Shown here: positions 6,578 through 13,898 of the stretch, in pieces
Layout: each line of letters starts with the position of its first letter
Numbering within the stretch: the first letter of the stretch is position 1
Notes under the pieces: generated by a model
What the model saw: only the letters and a program-made list of their open reading frames with translations
Databases searched by the model: none
What the model was told of the DNA's origin: nothing
Program-made: the position numbers and the translations under genes
Source of the DNA: Anaerolinea thermophila
GTDB taxonomy: Bacteria > Chloroflexota > Anaerolineae > Anaerolineales > Villigracilaceae
DNA: 32,618 bases
NCBI GenBank assembly: GCA_020722345.1
Contig: DYKZ01000012.1
Location: forward strand, 1-32,618
Reading direction: 5' to 3'

Positions 6578-9500
6578 ATGGCATTCGAACGTCAGGACAA
6601 CGTGAAGGAGTATTACCGGCGGATCACCGAGGTCGACATCGGCGCGGTCGCGCGGGAGTTGCTCGGCGCTCACGTCCTGCATGAATCCGACCGCCTGCTC
6701 CAATGCGACTGCCCGAACCACAGTAGCCAATCGCACCGGTCCCTTCATGTCATGCTCGACAAGCAGGGTTGGTATTGCTTCGGCTGCGGCGTCGGCGGCG
6801 ACGTGCTCCAGCTCGTGGAGTTCATCCAATCGGGCCAGGTGACTCGGGGCCAGTCCGGCCCCATGCCGGAGAGCCATCAGCATGCCCGCGATTTCCTCGC
6901 GGCCAAGGCCGGGTTGCCGTCTTTGGCCAAGCACGGGCTCTCGCCCGAGGAATTGGCGGAAGTGGAGGCCCAGCGCCTGGTCGAACTGCGGGTCCATGAT
7001 GTGCTGACAGCCCTGGCGGAACACTATCACGGACGGCTCAAGGACAACCCCGAGGTCCTCGAATGGTTTCGGTCCAAGTACGGCCTTACCGTGGAGACGG
7101 TCGACAGGCTCCTCATAGGCTATGCGGACAACGACGGCGACGAGGGAATCGTCCGGAAGTTGACCCGCAAGGAACGCGGTTTCTCCCCGCGGGATTTGGC
7201 GGCATCCGGCGCGTTCCGTCCCACCAACCAAGACGGACTCGATCCATTCTTCGACCGGCGCGTCGTGTTTCCCTACTGGAGCCGCGGACACGTCGTTTTC
7301 ATGATCGGACGCAAGACGCCGTGGACGCCGGATAAGCCATGGGAACAAGGAAAGTACAAAAAGCTGCCCGTCCACGACGAAAACACCCGCAAGCACATCG
7401 CCCCGTGCATCGACAACAGCCACCTTTACAACGAGGACTGTCTGCTCGCCGATCCGGAACGGTTGATTATCACCGAGGGCGTGACCGACTGCATCTCACT
7501 TATGGAGCATGGATTCCCGGCCGTGTCGCCGGCGACCGTCCGTATCCGCGAGGCAGATTGGGAGCGGCTGCTGCCGCGTCTTCGCAACGTGAAGACGGTC
7601 TACGTCTGCCAGGACAACGAGATCTCCCAGGCTGGTTTGAACGGCGCGCTCAAGACGGCAGCGGTTCTTTCCGAGCACCGCATACAGACCCGTCTTGCGC
7701 TTCTCCCCCTGGATGAAAGACGCGAGAACGCCCGCCGGGAATTGCGGGAGCGGTTCGGTCTCGACGCCGCGGTGGGAGCCCGCGAACTGACCAAGCGCCT
7801 CGACGGCCGGACCCCGGATGAAATCCGCGAGGCCGAGCGCCTGCTCTCCGAAGCCAAGATCGACGTCAACGACTACTTCGTGTCCGGTCACTCAGCCCAA
7901 GACTTCGAAGAGTTGCTGGCGAAGGCCGAGACGCCCTTGGAGTTCGGCATCTCGCATCTACCGACGGACGTCTCGGAGGAGGAGCGCAACCGGTTGCTCG
8001 AACCGATCCTGCGCGAAGCCGCATACCTCACCCCGCTGGAGCAGAACCGCCATCTAAAACTCATTCAGGAGCGGTTCGGCAAGACGGGACTCTCGCTGGC
8101 CACGCTGCGCGAGCAAGTGCGGGCGGTGCAGAAAGAGCAGAGGTCCCAGGCCAGGCAGGAACGGAAGCGGGAAAAGCGCTCATCGGATGCGTCTCCCGGA
8201 TCGTGCCGGGCACGGATCGAGGAAGTCCTGCTTGCGACCGAAGAAGAACGCGGCGCGCCCGATTTCACCCTTGCCGCCGAAGCCGCCTACGAATGGTTCG
8301 CCGCCCACGGGGCTCGGTTCTTCCGCACGCCCCAGGGCGAACCGTTCATGTTCTTCGAGGACACGATCCTGTGGATGGACACGCCCGACCGGGGCCGTAA
8401 GCGGCTCTACGCGTCCCTCATGTACAAGCACACCGGGATGGTACAGACCACCGGCGGCGGCCGCACGTTCTACGAGGTGCTGTCAAACCTGGCGGTGGAG
8501 CGCGGACAGGTGCGGGAGCATTTTTCCTGGCTTCACACGGACGTGGCCAGAAAAACGGTCTACTTCAACCTGAACAACACCGACCACGAGATCGCCAAGA
8601 TCACTCCGGAGGGAGTCGAAATCCTCAAGAACGGCGGCAACGCGGACGGGGTCATCCTGGACGGTTCGCGGAAGATGGCACCGATCCGCTTCCTTGCCGA
8701 CGCCGATCCCGCGGAAGCCGACCGGCTCCTGGTGGAACTGCTGCTCGACAATCTCACCTGCGCGCCGGGGGATCGGGTGCTGATCCTCTCATGGCTTTCC
8801 TGTTTCCTCCTGATCGATTTCGCCGGCACGAGGCCCATGACCCGGTTCGAAGGGCCAGCGGGATCGGGAAAGACCACCGCGAGCAAATTGATCTCGGCCC
8901 TGCTCTACGGCGAGCCCCAACAGAAGAAAAGCACCGATGCGGCCAACTACACCGACGGCTCGCAGAACCCGCTCATCGTCCTCGACAACATCGAGGTCAA
9001 ACAGATGACCGAGGACCTGACGACCTTCATCCTGACCAGCATCACCGGCATCGCCAAGGAAAAGCGCAAGAGCGGCACGGACACCGAGACGATCATCGAG
9101 CGGACCAAGTGCCTGCTCAACACCACGGGCATCGAACCTCTGAGAGGGGAACTCGCGGAAATCCTGTCCCGCTCGTTTATCATCCGCTTCGACATGGACG
9201 AGCAGGCAAGCGACTGTTTCCTTGAAGCCAAAATCCTGGCCGCGCTCCGGGAGCACCGCGATCTGATCGTCTCTTCCCTGATGAAACGCACGAGCCACCT
9301 GCTGGCCATGCTCCAAGCCGGCGCTCAGGAAAAGGTGATGCGGCTTTTGCACCGAAGCCTCGGAAACCACAGCAAGCGGCGATGCAACGACTACCTGAGT
9401 CTCATGTACCTGATGATGCTCGCCGGGGAGCAGCAGGAAGTGATCGACCGGGCGCTGGAGGAGCTCCATCCGCAGTTCGTGAGCCGAATCGCCATGCTTA

Positions 9501-9895
9501 ACAGTGTCAGCCTCGAGACCGCCCGCGAGTCCAACCCCATCGCCACCTGCCTGGCGGCGCTCTTCAAGGCCTACCGGCACGCACTCGAAGCGGATTGGGA
9601 GAGCACCGCATTAGTAGCCAAGACCAACAAGGCTGCTTTCCTCGAACACTACCAGATCGATTTCCGGAACGAGACGACCATTGAGGGCGCTCGGGCTCGC
9701 GACCTGTTCATAGCCATCAAACGGCTGTCCAAGGATTTCGGCCTGTCCTTCAACATGAGCACAGTGCAGCAGTTCGCCCAGCGGTTCTCGAACGACCTGG
9801 ACACCATCCGCCAGGCCGGGTTCGAGATCGTCGTCAACCGGCCGGAGCATTCCGTCCGGCGCACCGCCACCTACGACATCACCTACCTCGTCTGA
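6578..9895 (+). CDS. Large fused primase-helicase (CHC2 zinc finger, TOPRIM, AAA/DUF927-like ATPase)
   Basis: This 1105-residue protein begins with a CHC2-type zinc finger (CDCPNH, then WYCFGCGVGGD) at about residues 45-75, typical of DnaG primases. A TOPRIM-like region lies near residues 295-345, with IITEGVTDC supplying the Glu and VCQDNE the acidic pair. A charged linker (about 500-545) leads to a C-terminal ATPase with Walker A GPAGSGKTT near residue 760 and Walker B LIVLDNIE near 800, followed by a sensor-like region around RTKCLLNTTGIEP. It probably makes primers and unwinds DNA at the phage origin. It is the last gene of the operon and lies directly upstream of the repeat-rich candidate origin. 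The ATG at 6578 has GGAG upstream. Confidence 0.85.
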   Translation: MAFERQDNVKEYYRRITEVDIGAVARELLGAHVLHESDRLLQCDCPNHSSQSHRSLHVMLDKQGWYCFGCGVGGDVLQLVEFIQSGQVTRGQSGPMPESHQHARDFLAAKAGLPSLAKHGLSPEELAEVEAQRLVELRVHDVLTALAEHYHGRLKDNPEVLEWFRSKYGLTVETVDRLLIGYADNDGDEGIVRKLTRKERGFSPRDLAASGAFRPTNQDGLDPFFDRRVVFPYWSRGHVVFMIGRKTPWTPDKPWEQGKYKKLPVHDENTRKHIAPCIDNSHLYNEDCLLADPERLIITEGVTDCISLMEHGFPAVSPATVRIREADWERLLPRLRNVKTVYVCQDNEISQAGLNGALKTAAVLSEHRIQTRLALLPLDERRENARRELRERFGLDAAVGARELTKRLDGRTPDEIREAERLLSEAKIDVNDYFVSGHSAQDFEELLAKAETPLEFGISHLPTDVSEEERNRLLEPILREAAYLTPLEQNRHLKLIQERFGKTGLSLATLREQVRAVQKEQRSQARQERKREKRSSDASPGSCRARIEEVLLATEEERGAPDFTLAAEAAYEWFAAHGARFFRTPQGEPFMFFEDTILWMDTPDRGRKRLYASLMYKHTGMVQTTGGGRTFYEVLSNLAVERGQVREHFSWLHTDVARKTVYFNLNNTDHEIAKITPEGVEILKNGGNADGVILDGSRKMAPIRFLADADPAEADRLLVELLLDNLTCAPGDRVLILSWLSCFLLIDFAGTRPMTRFEGPAGSGKTTASKLISALLYGEPQQKKSTDAANYTDGSQNPLIVLDNIEVKQMTEDLTTFILTSITGIAKEKRKSGTDTETIIERTKCLLNTTGIEPLRGELAEILSRSFIIRFDMDEQASDCFLEAKILAALREHRDLIVSSLMKRTSHLLAMLQAGAQEKVMRLLHRSLGNHSKRRCNDYLSLMYLMMLAGEQQEVIDRALEELHPQFVSRIAMLNSVSLETARESNPIATCLAALFKAYRHALEADWESTALVAKTNKAAFLEHYQIDFRNETTIEGARARDLFIAIKRLSKDFGLSFNMSTVQQFAQRFSNDLDTIRQAGFEIVVNRPEHSVRRTATYDITYLV

Positions 9896-9921
9896 TCCTT
9901 TCCCCTGATGCCGCTCCCCTG

Positions 9922-10247
9922 TGCGAAGGGTACCCTTCGCAAACCGCGAAGGACCTTCGCACCCGTAAAGCCTCGTTATATCAAGCTGTTATGCCGATTT
10001 TGCGAAGGTGCGAAGGGTTTCAGGGATTCCCCCCCCCCTTACTCAAAAAAAAATATCGCATGTCATGATCCAGTGTCTCCCGACGGACCACCGGTTGTTT
10101 TTTCTGGTCCGCGCGGGAGTGATTCTCCCGGTACCCTTCGCACCTTCTTCTTCCTTCTTTATATCTAACAGCAATATCAATCATCTACAGCACTGCGAAG
10201 GCTCCTGCGAAGGTTCGAGCCGCATTCATCGACCTTCGCACCTTCGC
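9922..10247 (+). repeat. Candidate replication origin: eleven GCGAAGG iteron-like heptamers
   Basis: Six copies of GCGAAGG lie on the + strand (starts 9923, 9946, 10002, 10010, 10195, 10207) and five on the - strand as CCTTCGC (starts 9934, 9954, 10135, 10233, 10241). The first pair makes a perfect 20-bp palindrome at 9922-9941, and the second a 7+1+7 palindrome at 9946-9960. Direct pairs spaced by 8 bp occur at 10002/10010 and, inverted, at 10233/10241. AT-rich stretches lie between (10042-10055 and 10158-10190). The region is the 423-bp gene-free gap after the primase-helicase. Iterons plus AT-rich DNA suggest an origin; an operator array is the alternative. Confidence 0.6.
10084..10130 (+). 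other. Two hairpins inside the candidate origin
   Basis: CGGACCA near 10084 pairs with TGGTCCG near 10105 around a T-rich loop. Immediately after, CGGGAG (10114-10119) pairs with CTCCCG (10125-10130) around TGATT. Neither is followed by a T-run long enough for a convincing terminator. Lying between the iteron clusters, they may be single-strand structures for primase or primosome loading (inference). Confidence 0.4.
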
Positions 10248-10250
10248 ATC

Positions 10251-10281
10251 CCGACGGTACGGACCCCGCTCCGGTAGGTAT
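10251..10281 (+). promoter_or_regulatory. Bipartite promoter-like motif, copy 2
   Basis: CCGACG at 10251 and CTCCGGTAGGTAT at 10269 have the same spacing as in copies 1, 3, 4 and 5. It lies four bases beyond the last iteron heptamer and 37 nt before the GTG of the next gene, so it probably starts the operon that follows the candidate origin. Confidence 0.6.
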
Positions 10282-10318
10282 CCCATGAAACGGAAACCAC
10301 CCGATTGGAGCAGGGAAC

Positions 10319-11176
10319 GTGAGCCTTCTCGAACTCATGATGCAACAGACCGCCGGAGGATCGGCACCGGTCGATACGAGCAACCCGTCGGTCGATGTCT
10401 CCAGGCCGGAGACAACAGAAGCAGCGGAGCGCAACGATCCATCGGAGACCGTCGATTCCGAAGGCACCGCCCTTTACGCAGCCACGAACCTGGACTCCTG
10501 GGAAACCGACAAACCTCGATACTTCGCGCGGGACGTGGGCATGGACGGCATCTGCTATCGCCGTCTGGACCCGGAATACTACGCCTGGCTCCGGCACAAG
10601 ATGGCGCTGGCCAAAAAAGCGCTGGAGGTAGGACGACTCGATTCCGCCGCCTTCGACGGATTGCGAACCCGCTTCAACGACATCCATGCATGGGCTGTCG
10701 CACGTTTCGGTGAGAACGAGCTTCTCGCCGCCGTTCGGAGCCTCGATCCCAAGACCTATCCTCCGCCATCGATTGACCCGGCCGCCCAGAGCCATCCCGC
10801 TTGTGCCGCACCCGTCTCTCCGGTTGCATGTCCCCCTGGACCGGCTGTCGAGCAATACCTTTACCCCAAGGACGGGGAGTGGCGCTTCACGGAGAAGGTC
10901 CCGCAATCGGCAATCGACAAGGTCGATGCCGTCCGGGACCAGGCGCTTTCCCTCGGCTGGTCCGAGGCGCGGCTCTATCAGAACCGGGGACGGTTCCGCT
11001 TCCCCTGCGGCGAAGACTACGGTCTCGTCTGTTTCGTCGATGCCAACGAACGCATCGGCGAAGTGACCCGGCAGTACATCGAGATCGTCGGCCCGCCACC
11101 GCGGGAGAACCGTCTTCGTTTTCACAATCCGGATGTGGATCAGCCATGGCTCAAGAGAACGAATCCAGAAACATGA
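10319..11176 (+). CDS. Phage protein of unknown function
   Basis: A GTG start with GGAGCAGGGAAC upstream gives 285 residues. The N-terminal 60 residues are low-complexity (Ser, Thr, Glu, Asp). A folded part starts near residue 62 (WETDKPRYFARDVGMDGICYRRLDP) and contains a helical segment LRHKMALAKKALEVGRLD. A Pro-rich linker near residues 145-180 separates a C-terminal domain (EWRFTEKVPQSAIDKVDAVRDQ, then GEDYGLVCFVDANERIGEVT) that resembles a small alpha/beta module. I recognise no catalytic motif. It lies between the candidate origin and a small HTH gene, to which it is coupled by an ATGA overlap, so a role in replication control or packaging is possible. Confidence 0.75.
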   Translation: MSLLELMMQQTAGGSAPVDTSNPSVDVSRPETTEAAERNDPSETVDSEGTALYAATNLDSWETDKPRYFARDVGMDGICYRRLDPEYYAWLRHKMALAKKALEVGRLDSAAFDGLRTRFNDIHAWAVARFGENELLAAVRSLDPKTYPPPSIDPAAQSHPACAAPVSPVACPPGPAVEQYLYPKDGEWRFTEKVPQSAIDKVDAVRDQALSLGWSEARLYQNRGRFRFPCGEDYGLVCFVDANERIGEVTRQYIEIVGPPPRENRLRFHNPDVDQPWLKRTNPET

Positions 11177-11439
11177 AACGGCCCTACGCCAATGCCAGGG
11201 ATGTCCTGCCGTCCGAGGTGCTCGACACCGTCCGGCAGCATTTCACCGGTCTCCTCTGGGTGCCGAGTGACGTGGGCTTTTACGAGGAACGCCGCAAGCT
11301 CGTGCTGGCGCTCAAGGGACAAGGCGTGCCTACCCGCGAAATTGCCCGGTTGTCCGGCGTGACACCCCGCCGGGTGCGCCAGATCGTGGCTCAGAGCCGC
11401 GAGGAATCCATTCCGACGCATCGCGATCCGCTCCGGTAG
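11173..11439 (+). CDS. Small helix-turn-helix protein
   Basis: The reading frame runs further upstream, but the ATG at 11173 overlaps the stop of the preceding gene as ATGA, which supports coupled translation and an 88-residue product. An in-frame ATG at 11146 is the alternative start. The C-terminal half reads as a helix-turn-helix: KLVLALKGQGVPTREIARLS, then GVTPRRVRQIVAQSREE. It probably binds DNA as a regulator, or helps the packaging genes that follow. Its TAG stop codon lies within promoter-like copy 3 (CTCCGGTAG), so gene end and motif share bases. Confidence 0.7.
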   Translation: MKRPYANARDVLPSEVLDTVRQHFTGLLWVPSDVGFYEERRKLVLALKGQGVPTREIARLSGVTPRRVRQIVAQSREESIPTHRDPLR

Positions 11440-11443
11440 GTAT
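11413..11443 (+). promoter_or_regulatory. Bipartite promoter-like motif, copy 3
   Basis: CCGACG at 11413 and CTCCGGTAGGTAT at 11431, with the conserved spacing. It overlaps the last codons and stop of the HTH gene and lies 80 nt before the small terminase gene. Conservation inside a coding end argues that the motif itself is under selection. Confidence 0.6.
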
Positions 11444-11445
11444 CG

Positions 11446-11478
11446 AGGGGGTTTCCCCTGAAGAGGGCGAAATTCGCC
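11446..11478 (+). other. Two short palindromes before the small terminase gene
   Basis: AGGGG-GTTT-CCCCT-like pairing near 11446-11459 is followed by GGCGAA-A-TTCGCC at 11466-11478, a perfect 6+1+6 palindrome. They lie between promoter-like copy 3 and the small terminase gene, where pac or cos sites are often found. They may be a terminase recognition site or simply leader structure. Confidence 0.35.
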
Positions 11479-11523
11479 TTCCGCCCCGAACCCCGAGATG
11501 CCGAAACGAAAAATGCGGTGACC

Positions 11524-12054
11524 ATGGCAGACGACAAGGCCCAAGACAGGATCGGAAAACACGACGAGGGTCAGCTCAAACGCTGGCACCGCAACGCCGC
11601 GTCCGAGCAGGAGGTCCGCAAGACGGCCAAGGCGCGGACCGGCAGCGGCGCAGTCCCTGGCAACCAGAACAGCCTGCGCCACGGCATCTACGCCGACCGC
11701 TTCCTCTCTCCGGAGGAGCGTCCTCTCTTCGAGGCCATCATCGGCCAGCTCTACCAGGACTTCGTGTTCAACAAGAGCTCTGACTTCATGCAGGTCGAGC
11801 TGGTGGCGGTCTACTTCCTCAAGCTGGGCCGCGCTCAGGAGTCCGGCGACTGGGACGCCGCCGAGCGGCTGGACCGGATGATCCGCTGTCACCTCAAGGA
11901 CCTCAAGGCCACCAAGATCGCCCGTGAGGGCGAGGCATCCCAGGGACCGGAGACGACGCCGGCTGAGTGGGCCACGGCTCTGCTTGAGAAGCTGGCGGAG
12001 TCGCAGAAGAAACCGGCCCGGAAAACGACCCCGAGAGGGAAAACACGGAAATGA
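11524..12054 (+). CDS. terS: Terminase small subunit-like protein
   Basis: The protein of 176 residues (ATG 11524; a GTG at 11518 is the alternative) carries the pattern PGNQNSLRHGIYADRFLSPEE near residue 43, a signature seen at the N-terminus of many phage small terminase subunits (GNxNALxHG). A helical central part (FEAIIGQLYQDFVFNK, then VAVYFLKLGRAQESGDWDAAERL) could form the oligomerisation region, and the C-terminus is basic (KKPARKTTPRGKTRK). It would recognise packaging-start DNA and recruit the large terminase, encoded about 2.5 kb downstream. The separation is caused by a minus-strand recombinase cassette. Its ribosome binding site is weak. Confidence 0.72.
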   Translation: MADDKAQDRIGKHDEGQLKRWHRNAASEQEVRKTAKARTGSGAVPGNQNSLRHGIYADRFLSPEERPLFEAIIGQLYQDFVFNKSSDFMQVELVAVYFLKLGRAQESGDWDAAERLDRMIRCHLKDLKATKIAREGEASQGPETTPAEWATALLEKLAESQKKPARKTTPRGKTRK

Positions 12055-12055
12055 G

Positions 12056-12159
12056 GTCGGATAACACCACCGCCCGCCATGCAGCGACCCGCGAAACACG
12101 CGGACTTGCGGCCACCCCCGGCCTGGGAATGTCGGATAAGACGTGTTCTCTGACATTCC
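12056..12159. other. Candidate recombination/attachment site beside the integrase cassette
   Basis: GTCGGATAACAC at 12056, directly after the terminase stop, recurs as GTCGGATAAGAC at 12131. The second copy sits in an inverted repeat, GGAATGTC (12126-12133) and GACATTCC (12152-12159). A further hairpin, CCGCG-AAACA-CGCGG, lies at 12089-12103. Direct repeats plus an inverted core next to a tyrosine recombinase fit an att or res-type site, but no second boundary copy was found on the other side of the cassette. Confidence 0.4.
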
Positions 12160-12163
12160 GAAG

Positions 12164-12318
12164 CCGCCGGTCGGCGGAAGGTTCTCTCAATCAATGCTTC
12201 CGCCCGGCTCCCGAAGGCTCCGATGCTGCCCGCATCATTGCCTGCGGATGTGTTCGGGGACGCGACTGTAGGCTGACTGTCTCTTTCCTCTGTTATTGCC
12301 TGTCCGAAGGCGGGAATG
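12164..12318. other. Gene-free stretch between the candidate att site and the integrase terminator
   Basis: It holds a short palindrome, CCGCCG-GT-CGGCGG (12164-12177), and otherwise no clear gene or signal. The + strand ORF crossing it (12051-12701) is a shadow that continues into the antisense of the integrase. Confidence 0.4.
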
Positions 12319-12343
12319 GAAAAGCGGCCCGGGTGGACCGCTT
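12319..12343 (-). terminator. Rho-independent terminator of the integrase operon
   Basis: On the minus strand, AAGCGGTCC, an ACCC loop and GGGCCGCTT form a 9-bp stem with one G-T pair, followed by TT. It begins 23 nt past the stop codon of the tyrosine recombinase, so it should end the minus-strand recombinase transcript. Confidence 0.65.
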
Positions 12344-12365
12344 GGCTTCCATGGTCGGCGGCGGA

Positions 12366-13325
12366 TCAAAGGCGCTCGAGGGCGTCCTCCAGCGCGCCGT
12401 CCACAAGGTGGGTGTAGACCTGGGTGGTCGACAGGTCCCGGTGACCGAGGGCGCGCTGGACCACCAGGATGTCCCCGGTCCGGCTGTAGAGGTGGGTGGC
12501 GAAGGTATGCCGCAGCGCATGCGGACTGAGTTTCTTGTCGATGCCGGCAGCCTTGAGCCAATACTCGAGCCGCCTGGCCACCTGCCGCTCGCAGAGCCGC
12601 TCCCCGCGGTTGGAGAGGAACATCGCCCGGCATTCGTCGTCGCCCCGGCGTCGGCGTTCGGCCAGGTAACTCCGCAGGAGGGAGCGCAGAGTGGACTTTA
12701 GAAACTTCACTTGCGGGACGGAGCCCTTGGCGAGCACGCGGAGATGCTTGGCGTCGAGGTCCACGTCCTCGATGTCCAGGTCGACGAGTTCCTGCAGCCG
12801 GATGCCGGTCCCGAGGAAGACCTCGATGATGACGCGGTCACGGACTGCCAGCGAGGATGCCCTGCCGCGAAGTTCCTTGAGCAAACGGCGTTTCTCGGCC
12901 TCGGTCAGAAACTTGGGCGGAGTTCGGGGAAGCCTGCGAAGGGTCAACGACCCGGCCGGATTCTCCCGGACGATCCCGTTCTGCTCGGCCCAGGTGAAGA
13001 ACGACCGGACAGCCGCCTTGAAACGGTGCATGGACGCCGGCGAGCGGCCGCCGCCTCCAGCCGAGGTCGTCACCTGCGGTGAGGTCAACGCCTCGTCGAC
13101 CATGGAGTTGGTCACCTCGTCCGGGACGATCCCCGGATGCCTCCGGAGGAGCGCCTCTGACAAGTACGACAGGTCGCGCAGGTATGCACTGGTGGTGTTC
13201 TCCGAACGTCCTTCGGCCGCGAGCCTCCTGCCGAATGATTCCAAGGCTTCGGTGAAACCGGGCCGCGCGCTGGAAGGCTCACAACTGCTCAGCAGCCGGA
13301 GACTCGATGGCGTCGTGTTCGTCAT
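12366..13325 (-). CDS. Tyrosine recombinase / phage integrase (XerC/D-like)
   Basis: The protein of 319 residues has a complete tyrosine recombinase layout. A SAM-like core-binding domain occupies about residues 25-125 (ESFGRRLAAEGRSENTTSAYL, ending FFTWAEQNGIVRENPA). The catalytic domain contains the Arg in GTGIRLQELVDL, the His-x-x-Arg in SPHALRHTFATH, the second His in LGHRDLSTTQ and the nucleophile Tyr in VYTH. It would cut and rejoin DNA at an attachment or resolution site. The start is set by AAGGAGGAG ahead of the ATG. It overlaps the upstream gene by 47 bp in another frame, so both are probably translated from one transcript. Its position between the terminase genes is unusual for an integrase. 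Confidence 0.93.
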   Translation of the reverse strand: MTNTTPSSLRLLSSCEPSSARPGFTEALESFGRRLAAEGRSENTTSAYLRDLSYLSEALLRRHPGIVPDEVTNSMVDEALTSPQVTTSAGGGGRSPASMHRFKAAVRSFFTWAEQNGIVRENPAGSLTLRRLPRTPPKFLTEAEKRRLLKELRGRASSLAVRDRVIIEVFLGTGIRLQELVDLDIEDVDLDAKHLRVLAKGSVPQVKFLKSTLRSLLRSYLAERRRRGDDECRAMFLSNRGERLCERQVARRLEYWLKAAGIDKKLSPHALRHTFATHLYSRTGDILVVQRALGHRDLSTTQVYTHLVDGALEDALERL

Positions 13326-13680
13326 TACGCTCTCCTCCTTTCTTGGCGCTCCGGCCCATGGGCGTGTCCTTGGGCAGGGGCAGCTTGTCGATGCGGCCGG
13401 TATCCTTGGCCCAGATCAGAAACATGCGGAGCACCCGCTTGGTCTTTTCGACCGTGGGCACGGAGCGCTCCCGCCCGTTGGGCAGCTTGAGCAGCGCATC
13501 GGACTTGAAGAATTTTCCCACGTGCGGAATGAGGACGCTGGACAGCTTGCGCTCCGCACCGAAGAAGGCCTCGATCTGCTCGAAGTCCTTGCCGTAGGTG
13601 TAGAGCGTCCGCTCCTTCTTCCCCTGGGTCCGCAGGTGTTCCAGATAGGCCTGGGCGGCCTGGTGCAGGGTCTCGTTCAT
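13279..13680 (-). CDS. Stand-alone core-binding (SAM-like) domain protein, partner of the recombinase
   Basis: This 133-residue protein looks like only the N-terminal core-binding domain of a tyrosine recombinase: LHQAAQAYLEHLRTQGKKE, LYTYGKDFEQIEAFFG, then TVEKTKRVLRMFLIWAKDTG and LPLPKDTP. It lacks the Arg, HxxR, His and Tyr catalytic residues. It precedes the full recombinase and overlaps it by 47 bp, and a strong AAAGGAGA lies before the ATG. It may bind half-sites, compete with the recombinase or control direction, but that is inference. A broken recombinase is the alternative; its own ribosome binding site and conserved overlap argue against simple decay. Confidence 0.75.
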   Translation of the reverse strand: MNETLHQAAQAYLEHLRTQGKKERTLYTYGKDFEQIEAFFGAERKLSSVLIPHVGKFFKSDALLKLPNGRERSVPTVEKTKRVLRMFLIWAKDTGRIDKLPLPKDTPMGRSAKKGGERNDEHDAIESPAAEQL

Positions 13681-13751
13681 GACTTGTTCTCCTTTCGTTT
13701 GTTGAGTTCAGGTTTCCCGGACCGGATGGTCCCGGCGTCGAAAACGCGCAT
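13677..13751 (-). CDS. 24-codon leader ORF of the recombinase operon
   Basis: An ATG at 13751 (minus strand), preceded by AAAGGAGGT at good spacing, opens a 24-codon frame encoding MRVFDAGTIRSGKPELNKRK and four more residues. Its TGA stop overlaps the ATG of the core-binding-domain gene as ATGA. The ribosome binding site is the strongest of the cassette. It could be a leader peptide controlling translation of the recombinase genes or a short functional peptide. It is too short for the ORF track. Confidence 0.5.
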   Translation of the reverse strand: MRVFDAGTIRSGKPELNKRKENKS

Positions 13752-13778
13752 TCGGCACCTCCTTTCAAACGGCTCAAG

Positions 13779-13812
13779 TCCTTGTAAATCAAGGCTCTAC
13801 GCACATTTACAT
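13779..13812. promoter_or_regulatory. Inverted repeats in the recombinase promoter region
   Basis: CCTTG-TAAAT-CAAGG (13780-13794) overlaps a second inverted repeat, TGTAAAT (13783-13789) with ATTTACA (13805-13811). They lie about 30-60 bp upstream of the leader ORF on the minus strand, in AT-rich DNA. This fits an operator or arm-type binding site of the recombinase system. I could not assign convincing -35 and -10 boxes. Confidence 0.4.
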
Positions 13813-13898
13813 ACAGGCTTCGTGTGCGCCGGAAGTCAAGGCGTTCCATGCACATTCCAGAGAAACATTCAGGCCCCGGGCGGGCCGGGAGGGGAATC

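Noticed and set aside
10029-10052. Runs of ten C and nine A in the candidate origin
   Set aside because: Homopolymers alone do not support a function and may include sequencing error; noted only as possible melting-prone DNA.
12051-12701. 216-codon + strand ORF across the integrase end
   Set aside because: It crosses the terminator and the antisense of the catalytic domain of the recombinase; no ribosome binding site or recognisable motif.
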